Notes: generated from the letters alone by a model not told the origin. 64,000 nucleotides of DNA from Limnohabitans sp. Rim11 (GCF_001269365.1 NZ_CXOM01000002.1:591440-655439); one strand, 5' to 3'. Numbered from the stretch's first letter, positions 21,650 to 31,415 are shown. Translations and numbers: made by a program.

Positions 21650-23092
21650 ATGAGTGAGTTTGGAAGTCAAATCAACGACACCAGCCCTGAATTTTTTTAC
21701 AGGGTAACCGACCGTCTGCAAATGGAAAGTTGCCTGACGGCACTGGCCAAAGACAGCAAAAGTGTTGTCATTTACAGCCAGTCTTCCGAATTGCTGGATT
21801 ATTACGGCGCCGCCTTTGTTCGCCGCATTAAACAAAAACTAAGCCAAAGCCAAGTTGAAATATTCATGCCCCGTGACACGGAGGCCATGCTCGATCGTTT
21901 CAACAAGCTTCTCAATACGCTGTCATTGGACGTGGCCACAGCGTCTCGCTTGGGGGCTTCACCCGACAAGGTTTGGGTGGTGTATGACGCCAATGCCTTG
22001 GGCGCGCACGAACTGCAACTGCTCACCCGCTTGATTCAGCAGTTTCCTGGTACGGGTGTTAGCATTGTCTTGATGTTCTCATCAGAGACCACCCAGAACG
22101 AGGATGTGACTCGGCCCAATAAACAGTTTGTATCGTGGGGCCTTGATCTGCCCACTTCAGAACAAAAACTTAGTGCCATTCAACAGGCCCGAAAAAATGG
22201 TCAAGAAAATTTGGCCGTTCAGTTCTTTGCCAAGCTGACCAAAGCGGCTGGCAACAAAGCGTCAGCGCCCTCTACGGTGGCAGCGGTTGCTGCGCCCCGA
22301 GCTCCTTCAGCGGGCAAATCTAAATCAGCCTCACACCCAAAGAAAGCCAGCGCAGTGTTGCCTTGGCTGGTGGGCATCTTGGGCTTGTTCGTCATTTCTT
22401 TGCTGATGGCTTTATGGCTCAACCCAGATGTTTGGCCTAAATTGATCGCCCAAGCAGAAGAGGCATATTATCAAGTCACGGGCAAGAAAAACCCGGAATC
22501 GGCAGAGCCCAAAGAAGAGATCATCACGGAAACGACTACACCCAAAGACGAGGCAGGCAATGCCATGCCACCGGCCAATGTGAATGGCGAAAAACCTTCA
22601 AGTTCCGATGCCAGCAATGCCTCGGGCGTGGCCAATGCACCCAGTACAGAAGCCAATTCTGCGACCAATACTGCAACTGGCCCAGTGGCCAACGTGCCGG
22701 CAATACCTGTAGCCCCAGAGCCTACGCCGCCACCTGCCAAAGAACCCGAAGAAGCCAAACTCATCACCGAGCTACCCGACGTGGCTGTCAGTGGTCGTCA
22801 ATGGCTTAAGAAATTGCCTGACGACAGTTTTGTACTGGTTCATAAATCATTCAAACGTGTGAAAGAGGCGCAAGCCTTTATTCGGAGCAAGGACTACTTG
22901 GTCAATGCGCGCATTGCGCCTGTTTATAAAGATGGCAAAGACGAGGCGCGCTTTGTGGTGGTGACGGGCCACTTTAGAAGCAAAGAGCGCGCGAGCAACA
23001 CCATCGCCCGACTCGGTTTGCCTGCAGAAGTTGCCGTTGTGCCGACGGCAACGGCCGTATCGCAATCGCAGCTCAAAAAATCCAAGCCTTAA
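21650..23092 (+). CDS. DamX-like membrane protein with SPOR-like C-terminus
   Basis: The 480 residues form an N-terminal cytoplasmic domain resembling a degenerate AAA/ATPase fold without a Walker A loop (about 1-190), one membrane helix (about 236-257, LPWLVGILGLFVISLLMALWL), a low-complexity Ala/Pro/Asn-rich periplasmic linker, and a C-terminal domain of about 90 residues (WLKKLPDDSFVLVHKSFKRVKEA ...) shaped like a SPOR/peptidoglycan-binding fold. That layout is DamX-like, which suggests a role at the division septum. ATG 21650 is preferred over TTG 21641. The family call is by architecture only. Confidence 0.55.
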   Translation: MSEFGSQINDTSPEFFYRVTDRLQMESCLTALAKDSKSVVIYSQSSELLDYYGAAFVRRIKQKLSQSQVEIFMPRDTEAMLDRFNKLLNTLSLDVATASRLGASPDKVWVVYDANALGAHELQLLTRLIQQFPGTGVSIVLMFSSETTQNEDVTRPNKQFVSWGLDLPTSEQKLSAIQQARKNGQENLAVQFFAKLTKAAGNKASAPSTVAAVAAPRAPSAGKSKSASHPKKASAVLPWLVGILGLFVISLLMALWLNPDVWPKLIAQAEEAYYQVTGKKNPESAEPKEEIITETTTPKDEAGNAMPPANVNGEKPSSSDASNASGVANAPSTEANSATNTATGPVANVPAIPVAPEPTPPPAKEPEEAKLITELPDVAVSGRQWLKKLPDDSFVLVHKSFKRVKEAQAFIRSKDYLVNARIAPVYKDGKDEARFVVVTGHFRSKERASNTIARLGLPAEVAVVPTATAVSQSQLKKSKP

Positions 23093-23093
23093 G

Positions 23094-23504
23094 TTATTGG
23101 CGGCGGCTTTGAGCCAATGGCCCGTAAGGGCAAAAGCCAGGTTTCGGCCCCACTTGAGGGTGTTTTCTGCAGGTTTGCGGCCGCAGTTCATACACTGTGC
23201 AACGTCTGCTTTGCGCATCTAAAAAATAACAATCGCCAGAGCTTTTTCGGGCAATGGTGAAGATGCTATTTTTAAAATTGAAATGTTCAATGAGCCCCGC
23301 CTTGCTCAAGCGCTTGGCAATTTGTTTGGGCTCTTCGTGCTCGGCTTCAAAAGCGTCAACCAAATTCAACATCACCAAATCGGCCATTTTGACTTCCAAA
23401 GGCATGGTGCAACAATTAGCCGCACAGCTGTCGCACATGCCCGTTTTATAGCGCGTCCAGGTGTCGGTTCGGTCGACGTCAACGATGCTGATGGGGGATT
23501 TCAT
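23094..23504 (-). CDS. YkgJ-family cysteine cluster protein
   Basis: Small (136 residues) putative metal-binding protein. It carries CDSCAANCC near the N-terminus and, further on, GDCYFLDAQSRRCTVYELRPQTCRKHP, the CxxCxxxCC...C...C pattern of the zinc/iron-chelating YkgJ family; biochemical function is unknown. The start at 23504 (MKSPISIVD) is preferred to an upstream ATG because family similarity begins there. It is convergent with the DamX-like gene, with the two stops two bases apart. Confidence 0.75.
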   Translation of the reverse strand: MKSPISIVDVDRTDTWTRYKTGMCDSCAANCCTMPLEVKMADLVMLNLVDAFEAEHEEPKQIAKRLSKAGLIEHFNFKNSIFTIARKSSGDCYFLDAQSRRCTVYELRPQTCRKHPQVGPKPGFCPYGPLAQSRRQ

Positions 23505-23571
23505 GGGGCATTCTTCACGTATTATTTGAACTTGTGATTCAATGGCGGTATTCAAAATTTAGGGAGACACA

Positions 23572-24558
23572 ATGAAAAAATTCAGCATGACCAGCTTTTC
23601 GAAAGTTTTATTGGCCACAGTGTGTGGCCTTGGCTTTGTGGCCAGCCAAGCGCAAGCGCAAGCGTACCCCAATAAACCCATCAAGGCCATTGTGCCTTTT
23701 GCAGCTGGCAGTGCCACCGACCAAATTGGCCGCGCCTTTGCTCAAAAAATGTCCGACGTGTTGGGTCAACCCATCGTTGTGGAAAACAAAGCTGGCGTGA
23801 ATGGCATGTTGGGCGCCGATGCGGTGGCCAAATCAGCCCCCGATGGCTACACCATTCTGATTGGGACCAACAGCACCAATGCGGCCCTCAAGAGCCTCAT
23901 GAAAAAATTGCCCTATGACCAAGACACGGCATTTGCACCTGTGGCCTACATGGGATCGGTGCCTTTGATTGTGGCGGTCAACAACGACGTGCCGGTCAAA
24001 AACTTGAAAGAGTTTGTCGACATGGCCAAAGCCAAGCCCACACAAGTGACGTTTGCCAGCGCCAGTACTTCTCAGTTGGTGTCTTCTGAAATGTTGGCCA
24101 GCATGGCCGGTATCCAAATGACGCACGTGCCTTACAAGAGTGGCCCGGCTGCCATGACCGACCTCATTGGCGGTCAAGTCAACATGTTCACGGCCGACTT
24201 TGCCGTCATGCTACCCCAAGTGAAAGCCGGAAAAATCAGAGGCTTGGCAGTGACTTCTACGCAGCGCTCTAAAGCCATTCCTGAGTTGCCCACAGTCAAC
24301 GAAGCGCTGGGCTTGAAAGACTACGAGTTGATTGCCTACTTTGCCATGTTTGCACCTGCTGGCACACCTGCGGACATCATTCAAAAGCTCAATGCCGCAG
24401 CCAACGCTGCTGCCAATGACAAAGCTATTTTGGAGCGCTTCTCTGCACTGGGCTTTGAAACTGCGCCTGCTTCCCCTGAAGCCTTGGCGCAACGTTCAAA
24501 AACTGAAACAGCCAAATGGGCCAAGGCCATTCGCGAAGCCAAAATTGAAGCGCAGTAA
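23572..24558 (+). CDS. Bug-family (TctC-type) periplasmic solute-binding protein
   Basis: The 328 residues include a signal peptide ending AQAQA and the family hallmarks YPNKPIKAIVPFAAGSATDQIGR and VVENKAGVNGMLGADAVAKSAPDGYTI. These proteins bind carboxylates or amides for tripartite tricarboxylate transporters, but no TctA or TctB gene is nearby, as is usual for the many orphan Bug genes of Burkholderiales. It is convergent with a second Bug gene, with three bases between the stops. Confidence 0.88.
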   Translation: MKKFSMTSFSKVLLATVCGLGFVASQAQAQAYPNKPIKAIVPFAAGSATDQIGRAFAQKMSDVLGQPIVVENKAGVNGMLGADAVAKSAPDGYTILIGTNSTNAALKSLMKKLPYDQDTAFAPVAYMGSVPLIVAVNNDVPVKNLKEFVDMAKAKPTQVTFASASTSQLVSSEMLASMAGIQMTHVPYKSGPAAMTDLIGGQVNMFTADFAVMLPQVKAGKIRGLAVTSTQRSKAIPELPTVNEALGLKDYELIAYFAMFAPAGTPADIIQKLNAAANAAANDKAILERFSALGFETAPASPEALAQRSKTETAKWAKAIREAKIEAQ

Positions 24559-24561
24559 TGC

Positions 24562-25542
24562 TTAATCTGCAGAAATTTGCTTGGTGCGAATAACCGAGCC
24601 CCAGCGTGGATAGTCTTTGGCCACAATGCTCGTTAATTCAGCGGGTGTGGAGGCCATAGCATCCATGCCTGCTTTACCCAAAATTTCTTTCACATCGGTT
24701 TGACGCAAGATGGCGGCCATTTCTGTGTTCAAGCGCGTCACCACTGCACTGGGCGTTTTGCTTGGTACAAAGAACGCGTACCAAAGGTCAACGTCAATTC
24801 GTTTCACGCCCATCTCTTCGAAAGTGGGAACGTCAGGTGCAACGGGATGACGCTTAGGGCTTCCTACTGCCAGTGCATTCAGACGTCCATTTTTAACAAA
24901 GCCCTGCGCGATGTGCACGGGCAAGAAGCCCACATTCAATTCGCCGCCTAACAAGTCTTGCGTGTATCCCGCGGAGCCGCGGTAGGGAACATGCAACATG
25001 AAGGTATTGGTTTCAAGTTTGAACAATTCCATGGCCATGTGGTGAGGCGTACCAACGCCTGGCGAGCCAAAACTCACAGAGCCGGGCTTGGCTTTGACTT
25101 GACTGACCAAATCGGCTACCGACTTGATGCCTGTTTTGGGGTGAGCGACCAACATCAATGAGCCATAGGCGGCCATCGACACAGAGGAAAAATCTTTGAC
25201 TGGATCGAAGCTGACGCTTTTGTACATTTGTGACGCCATCAGCATGGTATTGGCGCCCATCAAGATGGTGTAGCCGTCGGCTGCAGATTTGGCCACGGCG
25301 TCTGCGCCAATATTGCCGCTAGCGCCAGGTTGGTTTTGCACCACCACAGGTTGACCTAACTTTTCAGAGAGACGAGGGGCCACCACACGGGCAATGGTGT
25401 CCATGCCCGTACCAGGTGTGAAAGGAACCACAATTTTGAGGGTCTGAGAAGGGAAGTTGGCTTGGGCCAAAGCGCTGAGGCTAGCGCCACACAGGGCCAT
25501 ACTGGCCAACATCAAAATACTGCGACGATAAGTGCTTTTCAT
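24562..25542 (-). CDS. Bug-family (TctC-type) periplasmic solute-binding protein
   Basis: The 326 residues carry a signal peptide (MLASMALCGASLSALAQA) and family motifs LKIVVPFTPGTGMDTIAR and VVQNQPGASGNIGADAVAKS. It is followed upstream on the same strand by the decarboxylase-type amidohydrolase (36 bases apart), so the two are probably one operon and the ligand may be the aromatic or carboxylate substrate of that enzyme (inference). Similar to but distinct from the convergent Bug protein. Confidence 0.88.
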   Translation of the reverse strand: MKSTYRRSILMLASMALCGASLSALAQANFPSQTLKIVVPFTPGTGMDTIARVVAPRLSEKLGQPVVVQNQPGASGNIGADAVAKSAADGYTILMGANTMLMASQMYKSVSFDPVKDFSSVSMAAYGSLMLVAHPKTGIKSVADLVSQVKAKPGSVSFGSPGVGTPHHMAMELFKLETNTFMLHVPYRGSAGYTQDLLGGELNVGFLPVHIAQGFVKNGRLNALAVGSPKRHPVAPDVPTFEEMGVKRIDVDLWYAFFVPSKTPSAVVTRLNTEMAAILRQTDVKEILGKAGMDAMASTPAELTSIVAKDYPRWGSVIRTKQISAD

Positions 25543-25578
25543 AAATGGCTTTCTTGAATTTTTTGGATGCTGGGGTGC

Positions 25579-26640
25579 TTATTTTTTGGCAGGCGGTATT
25601 TTGAAGAGGCGTTCTGCATTGCCTTCAAAAAATGCTTGACGCACTTGCGGTGCCATGTCGAGGTTTTCCAAGATGGCCACTTCTTCAGGCACATATTGGT
25701 AGGGGTAGTCCATGGCGTACAACACGCGGTCTGGACCCATAAAGTCTTGTGTAAATTTAAGGGCAGCACCCCATGCGACACCGCTGTTTGTAATGTGAAA
25801 GTTTTCGCGTAAGTAGTCGCTGGGTTTGCGCTGGATAGGTTGCACGCTGGGGTAACGCTTTGATCTCACAGTGGCTGCGTGCATGTAATCTAAGCGGTAG
25901 GCCCAGAACGGCAAAGCCTCACCCATGTGGCCCAAAATAATTTGTAACTTTGGAAACTTGTCAAACACACCCGCCGTAATCAGCCGCATTGCATGCAAAC
26001 CTGTTTCAACACCAAAGCCATAGATAGCGCCATCTAAACCCGCTTCAATAAAGTGCTGAATCATGCTGGCAGGCATGGCGTTGGGGTGCAAATAGATGGG
26101 CGTACCCATGGCTTCGGCCGCTTCAAAGATCGGCCAGAACTTGGTGTCCGACAAATATTCACCGTGTGTGTGAGAGTTAATCACAACGGAGTTCATGCCC
26201 AACTGATTGACGCCGCGTTGAATTTCTTTGGCGGCAGCTGCGGGATCTTGTGGCGCTACCGCAATCATGCCGACCAAGCGGTCAGGGTGGCGGCGTGTGG
26301 CTTCGGCCAGAATGTCGTTGGCCACAGGTGCAAATGCCACAGCGGTTTCTTTGTCCATGATTTGAACGCCAGGGGAGGTCAGGCCAATGACTTGTACATC
26401 CACGCCGGCTTCGTCCATGTGCTGTAAACGCAATTGGTCCAAATCAACCAAGCAGCGCATGATGTGCTGGGCACGCTCGCTGGGGCTGCTCATGTAAAAA
26501 CCCATGAGGTTTTTGAAGCCCACATCGACCTGATCTTTCGCCAAAATTTTTCTATAAATTTCCAGCATCTCAGGGGGAGAGAACGCTTCTTCGGTGGCAA
26601 TGCGTCGGTAGGGGCGAGTGGGTAAATTGAGCTTAGTCAT
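25579..26640 (-). CDS. Amidohydrolase-superfamily protein, ACMSD/gamma-resorcylate decarboxylase type
   Basis: The 353-residue protein has the motifs of metal-dependent decarboxylases in this group: EEAF at the first strand (the usual E-x-H is E-x-F here), PIYLHPNAMP, FGVETGLHAMRLITAGVFDKFPKLQII followed by LGHMGEALP, and DYPYQY near the C-terminus supplying the late Asp. Such enzymes decarboxylate hydroxybenzoates or related acids, and substrate cannot be read from the sequence. The start at 26640 (MTKLNLPTRPYRR) is preferred to an in-frame ATG 72 bases upstream. Likely co-transcribed with the Bug gene. Confidence 0.8.
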   Translation of the reverse strand: MTKLNLPTRPYRRIATEEAFSPPEMLEIYRKILAKDQVDVGFKNLMGFYMSSPSERAQHIMRCLVDLDQLRLQHMDEAGVDVQVIGLTSPGVQIMDKETAVAFAPVANDILAEATRRHPDRLVGMIAVAPQDPAAAAKEIQRGVNQLGMNSVVINSHTHGEYLSDTKFWPIFEAAEAMGTPIYLHPNAMPASMIQHFIEAGLDGAIYGFGVETGLHAMRLITAGVFDKFPKLQIILGHMGEALPFWAYRLDYMHAATVRSKRYPSVQPIQRKPSDYLRENFHITNSGVAWGAALKFTQDFMGPDRVLYAMDYPYQYVPEEVAILENLDMAPQVRQAFFEGNAERLFKIPPAKK

Positions 26641-26853
26641 CGAATAGTTTTCTACAGCAAAGATTGATTTTTCATTGGCGGTATCTCGCCAAAACAGTCG
26701 CCGATTGTGCATTCAATTTAAATTCTTTGCACGGCGTCAATCTGAGTTGACAGCCTTGAGGCATTGAGGAGCATAGGTTTTTCCCCTCTAGGTAAATTGA
26801 GCAACTAAAGGTACAAATCGAGACTCAATTTCTTAAATTTGGAGACTTTTCAC

Positions 26854-27312
26854 ATGAAGCTGTCTGTCAATGGAAAGAGCCACACGCTCGATGTCGAACC
26901 AGAGATGCCTTTGTTGTGGGCCCTTCGCGACGAACTCGACATCAAAGGCCCTAAGTTCGGTTGCGGTGTTGCTCAATGCGGCTCCTGCACGGTGTTACTC
27001 AATGGCGAGCCTGTGCGCTCTTGCTCCTACCCCGTGTCTGTTGCCGCGGGTCAAAAGGTCATCACCATTGAGGGCTTGGCAGACAAAGGCAAACTTCACG
27101 CTGTGCAGCAAGCATGGATCGATCACCAAGTACCGCAGTGCGGTTACTGTCAAGGTGGCCAAATGTTGGCTGCTGTTGCCTTGTTGAAGAAAAAGCCAAA
27201 ACCCACCGATGAAGACATTGATGCGGCCATGACCAACATCTGTCGATGTGGCACTTATGCGCGCATTCGCGCGGCCATTCATTCAGTGGCCAAGAAGGGA
27301 GCGCGCGCATGA
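26854..27312 (+). CDS. [2Fe-2S] subunit of a molybdenum hydroxylase (IorA/CoxS type)
   Basis: Electron-transfer subunit of the xanthine-oxidase family. The 152 residues contain a plant-type ferredoxin cluster ([21 protein letters not shown], about 39-59) and an alpha-helical second cluster (CGYCQGGQM ... CRCGTY, about 95-137), the classical layout. A GGAG ribosome site precedes the ATG at 26854. The stop overlaps the start of the large subunit (ATGA), so the pair is coupled. No FAD-subunit gene is present, as in isoquinoline 1-oxidoreductase and periplasmic aldehyde dehydrogenases. Confidence 0.88.
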   Translation: MKLSVNGKSHTLDVEPEMPLLWALRDELDIKGPKFGCGVAQCGSCTVLLNGEPVRSCSYPVSVAAGQKVITIEGLADKGKLHAVQQAWIDHQVPQCGYCQGGQMLAAVALLKKKPKPTDEDIDAAMTNICRCGTYARIRAAIHSVAKKGARA

Positions 27313-29492
27313 AGACCTCAAATACAAAACATGTATCCGCTGACGAAGCTGGCATGGGCCGTCGCCAATTTCTCAAAGTATCAGGTACTGCCAGTGCCGG
27401 TATGTCCTTGGGCTTTTTTGTGCCTGGGCGTGCGCAGGCTGCAGATACCCCTCAATTGAATGTTTGGATTGAAATTGAACCCAACGATACTGTGGTGATT
27501 CGATATGCGCGAGCAGAGATGGGCCAAGGCAGCATGACCTCTGCCCCCATGATGATTGCAGAAGAGCTAGAAGCCGACTGGAAAAAAGTGCGTGTTGAGT
27601 ATGCCACTGCACATGAAAATTTACGCACCAAACGCGCCTATGGTGACATGGCCTCAGTGGGTAGCCGAACCATTCGGCACTCTCAAGAGTACATGCGCAA
27701 AGCTGGCGCAACAGCGCGCGAAATGTTGATCACTGCGGCTGCTCAAAAGTGGAATGTGCCCGCCAGTGAGTGCAAAGCCGCCTTAAACAAAGTGACGCAC
27801 ACAGCCTCAAAGCGAAGCTTCACCTATGGCCAGCTGGCCGCCGATGCAGCCAAGTTGGAAGCCCCAAAAACAGTCCAGTTAAAAGATCCAAAAAACTGGA
27901 CGATCATTGGTAAATCTATTCCACGCGTTGACATCCCAGACATTGTTGTCGGTAAGCGCCGCTATGGCATAGACACACAATTGCCAGGCATGTTGCACGC
28001 CGCTGTGGCTGCATGCCCTGTCTTCAATGGCACGGTCAAATCAATGGATGCCTCCAAGGTTGAAAACCGCCGCGGCATTGTCAAAATTCTGAACCTTGGC
28101 GGCTTTGTGGCCGTGGTGGCTGACAACTGGTGGCGTGCCAAAGAAGCCCTGCGTGAAGTGTCCGTCGAATGGGATGTGGGCGAGCACGGTACGCTCAGCA
28201 GCGCTGCCATCATGAACCACTTTAAAGCGGGCATGTCGCAGCCTGAATTGGCTGTGGCGCGCAACGATGGCAACACTTTAGAGGCACTCTCTAAAGCCGC
28301 CAAAGTGGTTGAGGCCGAATACTTCACGCCTTACTTGGCGCATGCCACCATGGAGCCTATGGTGTGTACGGCTTGGTTGCAAGGCGACAAACTGGAAGTG
28401 TGGTCGTCGACCCAAAATCCGGAAGCCACCTTGGCAGTCAGCGCTGCCACGGCGGGTGTGCCGCCTGCCAATGTCAAAGTTCACCCCGTGCAGCTGGGCG
28501 GCGGTTTGGGTCGTAAGAGTCCGCAAGACTTTACGCGTCAAGCTGTCATGATTGCTAAGGCCATGCCAGGCAAGCCCGTCAAAATGTTGTGGTCGCGTGA
28601 AGAAGAAATTCAACATGGCCTGTACAGACCCGCCAGCCTGATGCGATTCAAAGCAGGCTTAGATGCCAATGGCAAAGTCGATGCCCTACACATTCGTGTC
28701 AGTGCACCCTCTATTTTGGCAACCTTGCTCAAGCTGCCATTGCCCAAAGGCATTGATGGACAAGCTGTGGCGTGTTTCAACGATCACCCTTATGCCATCC
28801 CCAACACCTTGGTCGATTACGCACAGCGCAACACCAATGTGCCAGTTGGTTTTTGGCGCACGGTGGGCCATTCACAAAACCCATTTGGACGTGAATGCTT
28901 CATCGACGAATGCGCGCAGGCAGCTGGCAAAGACCCTGTGGCTTTCCGCTTGGACATGTTGCCCAACAACGAAACTTCAAAACGCGACCGCGCTATTTTG
29001 GAAGCCGTGACCAAGGCGGCCGGTTGGGGCAGTCAACTGCCAGCAGGCGTCTTCCGAGGTGTAGCCGAAACAGAGGGCTATGGCAGTTGGACGGCTTGCG
29101 TTTGCGAAGTTTCTGTCAATGCCAGAAACGAAGTCAAGATTCACCGTGTGGTCATTGGTATCGACCCAGGCTATGCCGTCAATCCAGACAACATCGTGGC
29201 CCAATTCCAAGGCAGCGTGGTGCACGGACTGACGGCCATTTTCTGGGGCGAGAACACCATCAAAGAAGGCCGTGTAGAGCAATCTAATTTCCACGACTAC
29301 CGCATGATGCGCCTGAACGAGATGCCCAAAGTGGAGGTAGTCATTGCCCCCACCGGTGGTTTCTGGGGCGGCGTGGGCGAGCCAGCCCAAGCGCCTTTGG
29401 CACCTGCTTTGGCCAATGCGATTTCGGCCGCCATGGGCAAACGCATTCGTTCATTGCCTCTCAAAAATCACGGCCTGACACTCAAGGCTTAA
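27309..29492 (+). CDS. Molybdopterin-binding subunit of an IorB-type hydroxylase/aldehyde dehydrogenase, Tat-exported
   Basis: The 727 residues start with a Tat signal ([15 protein letters not shown] ... GRAQA), so the enzyme should act in the periplasm. Motifs include [17 protein letters not shown], the cofactor-contacting GGGLGRK and the C-terminal [10 protein letters not shown] with the catalytic-type Glu. The family oxidises N-heterocycles or aldehydes and passes electrons through the small subunit, usually to a cytochrome. Start 27309 overlaps the small-subunit stop by four bases; a longer frame start inside that gene was rejected. A SoxY-like gene follows after 21 bases. Confidence 0.87.
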   Translation: MKTSNTKHVSADEAGMGRRQFLKVSGTASAGMSLGFFVPGRAQAADTPQLNVWIEIEPNDTVVIRYARAEMGQGSMTSAPMMIAEELEADWKKVRVEYATAHENLRTKRAYGDMASVGSRTIRHSQEYMRKAGATAREMLITAAAQKWNVPASECKAALNKVTHTASKRSFTYGQLAADAAKLEAPKTVQLKDPKNWTIIGKSIPRVDIPDIVVGKRRYGIDTQLPGMLHAAVAACPVFNGTVKSMDASKVENRRGIVKILNLGGFVAVVADNWWRAKEALREVSVEWDVGEHGTLSSAAIMNHFKAGMSQPELAVARNDGNTLEALSKAAKVVEAEYFTPYLAHATMEPMVCTAWLQGDKLEVWSSTQNPEATLAVSAATAGVPPANVKVHPVQLGGGLGRKSPQDFTRQAVMIAKAMPGKPVKMLWSREEEIQHGLYRPASLMRFKAGLDANGKVDALHIRVSAPSILATLLKLPLPKGIDGQAVACFNDHPYAIPNTLVDYAQRNTNVPVGFWRTVGHSQNPFGRECFIDECAQAAGKDPVAFRLDMLPNNETSKRDRAILEAVTKAAGWGSQLPAGVFRGVAETEGYGSWTACVCEVSVNARNEVKIHRVVIGIDPGYAVNPDNIVAQFQGSVVHGLTAIFWGENTIKEGRVEQSNFHDYRMMRLNEMPKVEVVIAPTGGFWGGVGEPAQAPLAPALANAISAAMGKRIRSLPLKNHGLTLKA

Positions 29493-29513
29493 ATGGCTTG
29501 AAGGCATTGACGG

Positions 29514-29999
29514 ATGAATGCTGAAGGGTGGTTAAGGCGCAAGGGGCTGCAAAGCCTCTTGCTCACGTGGCTGGTGTGGCCAGGTATGGGTGCGCGTTTG
29601 GCTTATGCGCAGCGTATGAATTCGGGTCGCCTGCAGTCTTTTGAAGACATGGTTCAACCCATTGTGAAGGGCGCCCCCCTTGTCAATCAAGATGTCAGCC
29701 TCGAAGCACCGATCTTGGCCGATAACGGCTCTTTGGTGCCCGTTCAAATTCAAGTTGCAAGCCCCATGTCTGCGCCAGACCATGTGACGCACATCTATTT
29801 GCTGTCTCAACGCAATCCGGTCACGCAAATGGCGGTCTTCCATTTGGGGCCTTGGAATGGTCGGGCTGAGGTGAGCACGCGCGTGCGTTTAGCAGGAACC
29901 CAGCAGCTGGTCGCACTTGCGCGCTTGTCCAATGGCGAGTTTCGTTACAAGCAAATGGAAGTTGTGATCACTGAATCAGCTTGCGTGGATGCCTCATGA
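29514..29999 (+). CDS. SoxY-like sulfur-carrier protein with altered C-terminal tip
   Basis: The 161 residues carry an N-terminal export signal with twin arginines (RRKGLQSLLLTWLVW ... AYAQ) and a SoxY-type beta-sandwich (VNQDVSLEAPILADNGSLVPVQIQ; THIYLLSQRNPVTQMAVFHLG). Canonical SoxY ends GGCGG with the carrier Cys third from the end. This protein ends ESACVDAS: a Cys is kept at about the right place, but the glycines are lost and the tail is longer. Its stop overlaps the soxZ-like start (ATGA). No other sox gene is in the window. Confidence 0.75.
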   Translation: MNAEGWLRRKGLQSLLLTWLVWPGMGARLAYAQRMNSGRLQSFEDMVQPIVKGAPLVNQDVSLEAPILADNGSLVPVQIQVASPMSAPDHVTHIYLLSQRNPVTQMAVFHLGPWNGRAEVSTRVRLAGTQQLVALARLSNGEFRYKQMEVVITESACVDAS

Positions 30000-30316
30000 C
30001 ACGTCTGCGCGTTCAATGGCCCGAGAAAATAAGTTCTGGCGAAGTGGTCAAGGTCAGGCTATTGGTAGAGCACCCTATGGATACAGGGTATTTGCAAGAC
30101 CTGACCGGTAAATTGGTACCGCGCAACGTTATTCGGTTGCTGACTTGCACATTGGGCCAGCAAGAAGTTTTTCGCGTAGAACCCTCATCGGGTATTTCTG
30201 CCAATCCCTATTTTGAGTTTTATGTGCGCGCCAGCAGCACCGCTGAATTCAAAATAGAGTGGACAGACGACAAAGGCGCCAAAGGGCAGCACCTGCAAGT
30301 CTTCACGGTCACTTAG
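29996..30316 (+). CDS. SoxZ-like protein
   Basis: Partner of the SoxY-like protein. The 106 residues match SoxZ along their length: EVVKVRLLVEHPMDTGYLQD, LVPRNVIRLLTCTLG, SSGISANPYFEFYVRA and IEWTDDKGAKG. It has no signal peptide and would be co-exported with SoxY by the Tat route, as known for SoxYZ. The ATG at 29996 overlaps the preceding stop. A start five codons upstream was rejected because SoxZ similarity begins at TRLRVQWPE. Confidence 0.8.
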   Translation: MTRLRVQWPEKISSGEVVKVRLLVEHPMDTGYLQDLTGKLVPRNVIRLLTCTLGQQEVFRVEPSSGISANPYFEFYVRASSTAEFKIEWTDDKGAKGQHLQVFTVT

Positions 30317-30392
30317 GCCCTTGTATTCGGAATCTGTTTCAAAAATTTAAAGATCAAGTCAGGACCTCTGGCGGGTAGCGCAATGCCGGCGT

Positions 30393-31376
30393 TTATTCCG
30401 CTTTAATTCCAGCGGCCTTAACCACGGGGCCGTACTTGGCCAGGTCGCGGCTTATTTCCGCGCCAAAGTTTTCGGCTGTTCCGGGTGCTGCGGTAATGCC
30501 CATGCCGTTAAGGCGCTCCCTCACTTCTGGATCGTTCAACACGGCTGTGAGCTCGGTGTTGAGTCGGGTAATGATGGCGCGCGGTGTTTTGGCGGGCGCC
30601 AATAAACCCACCCATGAGTTGGCTTCAAAGTCGGCCACGCCGTTTTCAATGAAGGTGGCCACATCGGGCAAGGAGCTGGCGCGCTTGGCGCTGGATACGG
30701 CAATGGGTAGCAACTTGCCGGATTTGACATGAGGCATGGCGCTGGCAATGGCCGTATAGACCAAAGGAATATTGCCACCCAATACATCGGTCAAAGCTTG
30801 GCCGCCGCCTTTGTAGGGCACGTGGACAAGATTGGCGCCTGTTTTTTGGCGCAACAGTTCGCCGGCAATGTGCGGTGTGCCGCCTGTACCAGAAGTGCCA
30901 TACGACAAGCCGTTCTTTTCTGATTTAGAAAGTGCAATCACTTCTTTCAGGGTCTTGGCAGGAGAGCTGGGGTGTGCCACCAAAATCAAAACAGCATCGC
31001 CAATTTTTCCAATGGGTGCAAAGTCTTTGAGCGTATCGAAACCTGTTTTAGGAAAGACATGTGGGTTGATGACCATGGTGCCATCAAAGCCAAGCAACAA
31101 GGTGTATCCATCTGGTTCTGCGGTGGCAACTTGATTGGTGCCAATGTTGCCCGACGCGCCAGGCTTGTTGTCCACCACTACTTGTTGTCCCAAACGTTTT
31201 GACAACTGTTCTGCAATGAGTCGGCCACTGGTGTCGGTTACGCCACCGGGAGTAAACGGTACAACCAAGCGAATTGGCTTGCTAGGATAGTTTTGCGCCA
31301 AGGCGCTGCCAGCAAAAGCCAACGCAGTACCGGCCAAAGCGGCTTGAAGCCAATGACGGCGAAAAATTGATTTCAT
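30393..31376 (-). CDS. Bug-family (TctC-type) periplasmic solute-binding protein
   Basis: Third Bug protein of the window, 327 residues. A signal peptide ending GSALAQ is followed by YPSKPIRLVVPFTPGGVTDT and VVDNKPGASGNIGTNQVATA. It lies 39 bases downstream of the PEP-mutase-family gene on the same strand, suggesting joint expression and a carboxylate ligand related to that enzyme (inference). No TctAB membrane genes are nearby. Confidence 0.88.
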   Translation of the reverse strand: MKSIFRRHWLQAALAGTALAFAGSALAQNYPSKPIRLVVPFTPGGVTDTSGRLIAEQLSKRLGQQVVVDNKPGASGNIGTNQVATAEPDGYTLLLGFDGTMVINPHVFPKTGFDTLKDFAPIGKIGDAVLILVAHPSSPAKTLKEVIALSKSEKNGLSYGTSGTGGTPHIAGELLRQKTGANLVHVPYKGGGQALTDVLGGNIPLVYTAIASAMPHVKSGKLLPIAVSSAKRASSLPDVATFIENGVADFEANSWVGLLAPAKTPRAIITRLNTELTAVLNDPEVRERLNGMGITAAPGTAENFGAEISRDLAKYGPVVKAAGIKAE

Positions 31377-31415
31377 GATGTTGTCTCCTGATGCTTGTTA
31401 AGGTTGTTTAGCGAT

